DNA from: Azoarcus sp. | Lineage (GTDB): Bacteria; Pseudomonadota; Gammaproteobacteria; Burkholderiales; Rhodocyclaceae | Direction of reading: 5' to 3' | DNA length: 5,575 nt | Assembly: GCA_031258035.1 (NCBI GenBank) | Contig: JAIRNL010000017.1 | Coordinates: 1-5,575 of the forward strand | Shown here: positions 4,987-5,575 of the stretch, piece after piece | Layout: each line of letters begins with the position of its first letter | How positions within the stretch are numbered: position 1 is the first letter of the stretch | Program-made: the position numbers and the translations under genes | The notes under the pieces: generated by a model | The model's input: only the letters and a program-made list of their open reading frames with translations | The model's database searches: none | Told to the model about the DNA's origin: nothing

Positions 4987-5575
4987 TCAGGAATGGCGCG
5001 GGGGGCTGGAGCAATGACGTTTTTCAAGCACATAGCACAGCGTGGGAATGACGGGGCGCAAGGCGGCCAAAACGGCGTCCGGCATTCTGCGCAGTCCGCG
5101 AGTGAGCAACGCATCCGGTTTTTCGATTTCGTAAAACAGGCGCGTGGCCTCGACGCTGACATTACGAAAGCGAAAGCCGCTTTCTTGCAGGAGTCCTTCG
5201 AGTTCCCGCACGGCAAGAGGCTCGCAATCGTAGTATTCCCCCTTTTTCCAAAGCCGTAACCACGGTGTGCGCCAGGACGTCGGCCACCAGCTCAGAAAGG
5301 CGAGGCCATAATGCGGCTCGACCAGCATCCAGCGATTTGGCACAGCCAGATAAACGATACCCTCCGGGCGCAGCACCCGCTTCAATTCGTCCAGATGGTG
5401 TTTCTGGCTTTCTCTTTGTCCCACATGCTCGATGACATGATTTGAAAGAATCACATCAAAAGCGGCATCCGCGAAGGGCAACGCGGTTCCACTGACCAGA
5501 CGGAACGCATACCCGTCCGTAACCAGCCGACTGTCCTGGGTGTCTACCGCATCGACCTGACAGCGCAATCTTGGG
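4987..5575 (-). CDS. Class I SAM-dependent methyltransferase (partial, N-terminus beyond right edge)
   Basis: An open reverse-strand frame runs from the right edge to a TGA at 4987-4989, giving 195 visible residues. It resembles the Methyltransf_11 fold: VDAVD near the visible start fits the strand ending in the acidic residue that holds the SAM ribose, then LPFADAAFDVILSNHVIEHV is the motif around the fourth strand, then LKRVLRPEGIVYLAVPN is the fifth-strand motif. The glycine-rich SAM loop normally precedes VDAVD by about 20 residues and must lie past 5575. The frame continues upstream of an in-window TTG at 5566-5568, so that TTG is not a credible start. After the core there is an aromatic segment (LSWWPTSW, about 92-99 counted from the TTG) and a C-terminal helix-rich part. 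The substrate cannot be read from this portion; such enzymes act on small molecules, lipids or glycan precursors. It converges on acnB and shows no functional link to it. Confidence 0.85.
   Translation of the reverse strand, partial: PRLRCQVDAVDTQDSRLVTDGYAFRLVSGTALPFADAAFDVILSNHVIEHVGQRESQKHHLDELKRVLRPEGIVYLAVPNRWMLVEPHYGLAFLSWWPTSWRTPWLRLWKKGEYYDCEPLAVRELEGLLQESGFRFRNVSVEATRLFYEIEKPDALLTRGLRRMPDAVLAALRPVIPTLCYVLEKRHCSSPPRHS

Noticed and set aside
2330..5014. An 894-codon open frame antisense to nearly all of acnB
   Set aside because: Its translation is Arg/Gly/His/Ala-rich without family motifs, and acnB on the other strand matches its family throughout. Long antisense frames are a side effect of biased GC-rich codon use.
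1..5575. RNA genes, CRISPR arrays, insertion sequences, attachment sites
   Set aside because: No tRNA-like cloverleaf, spaced repeat array, transposase motif or terminal inverted repeats were found in reading both strands; the gene content is core metabolism and transport.

Overview
The window reads as an ordinary chromosomal segment of a moderately GC-rich proteobacterium, most likely a betaproteobacterium. That placement rests on an AcnB-type aconitase that resembles proteobacterial homologues along its whole length, a PII protein of the GlnB/GlnK class, a glnK-amtB gene pair behind a sigma-54 promoter, and a linker-bearing Amt transporter. It is a judgement from memory of protein families; no search was run.

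Layout, left to right. Positions 1-123 hold the last 40 codons of a forward-strand gene I cannot name. It is followed at 124-322 by a gene-free gap with two clean forward-strand hairpins (129-161 and 171-192) and a GC-rich hairpin (257-293) that sits just past the end of the reverse-strand operon. On the reverse strand, glnK (1728-2066) and amtB (323-1711) form a two-gene operon with a 16-base gap, transcribed leftward. The divergent intergenic region (2067-2344) is AT-rich and dense in signals. It carries a near-consensus -24/-12 sigma-54 promoter for glnK (2124-2139), a hairpin at the predicted 5' end of the glnK transcript (2094-2115), two 11-base direct repeats 31 bases apart (2182-2192 and 2213-2223), and a candidate vegetative promoter for the rightward gene. 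That gene is acnB (2345-4954), encoding aconitate hydratase B, with all three iron-sulfur cysteines present. It converges on a reverse-strand class I SAM-dependent methyltransferase (4987-5575) whose start lies beyond the right edge.

How the parts fit: AmtB conducts ammonium and GlnK plugs it when nitrogen is plentiful. GlnK senses 2-oxoglutarate, the carbon skeleton for ammonium assimilation, and AcnB catalyses the isomerisation that feeds isocitrate into 2-oxoglutarate synthesis. The divergent pair therefore places a nitrogen sensor/transporter operon and a TCA-cycle gene around one shared regulatory region. The methyltransferase and the left-edge fragment have no visible link to this.

I found no mobile element, CRISPR array, RNA gene, broken gene or evidently new system. 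The points most worth a second look are the control region 2067-2344, the GlnB-like T-loop of an amtB-linked PII protein, and the start codon of acnB.
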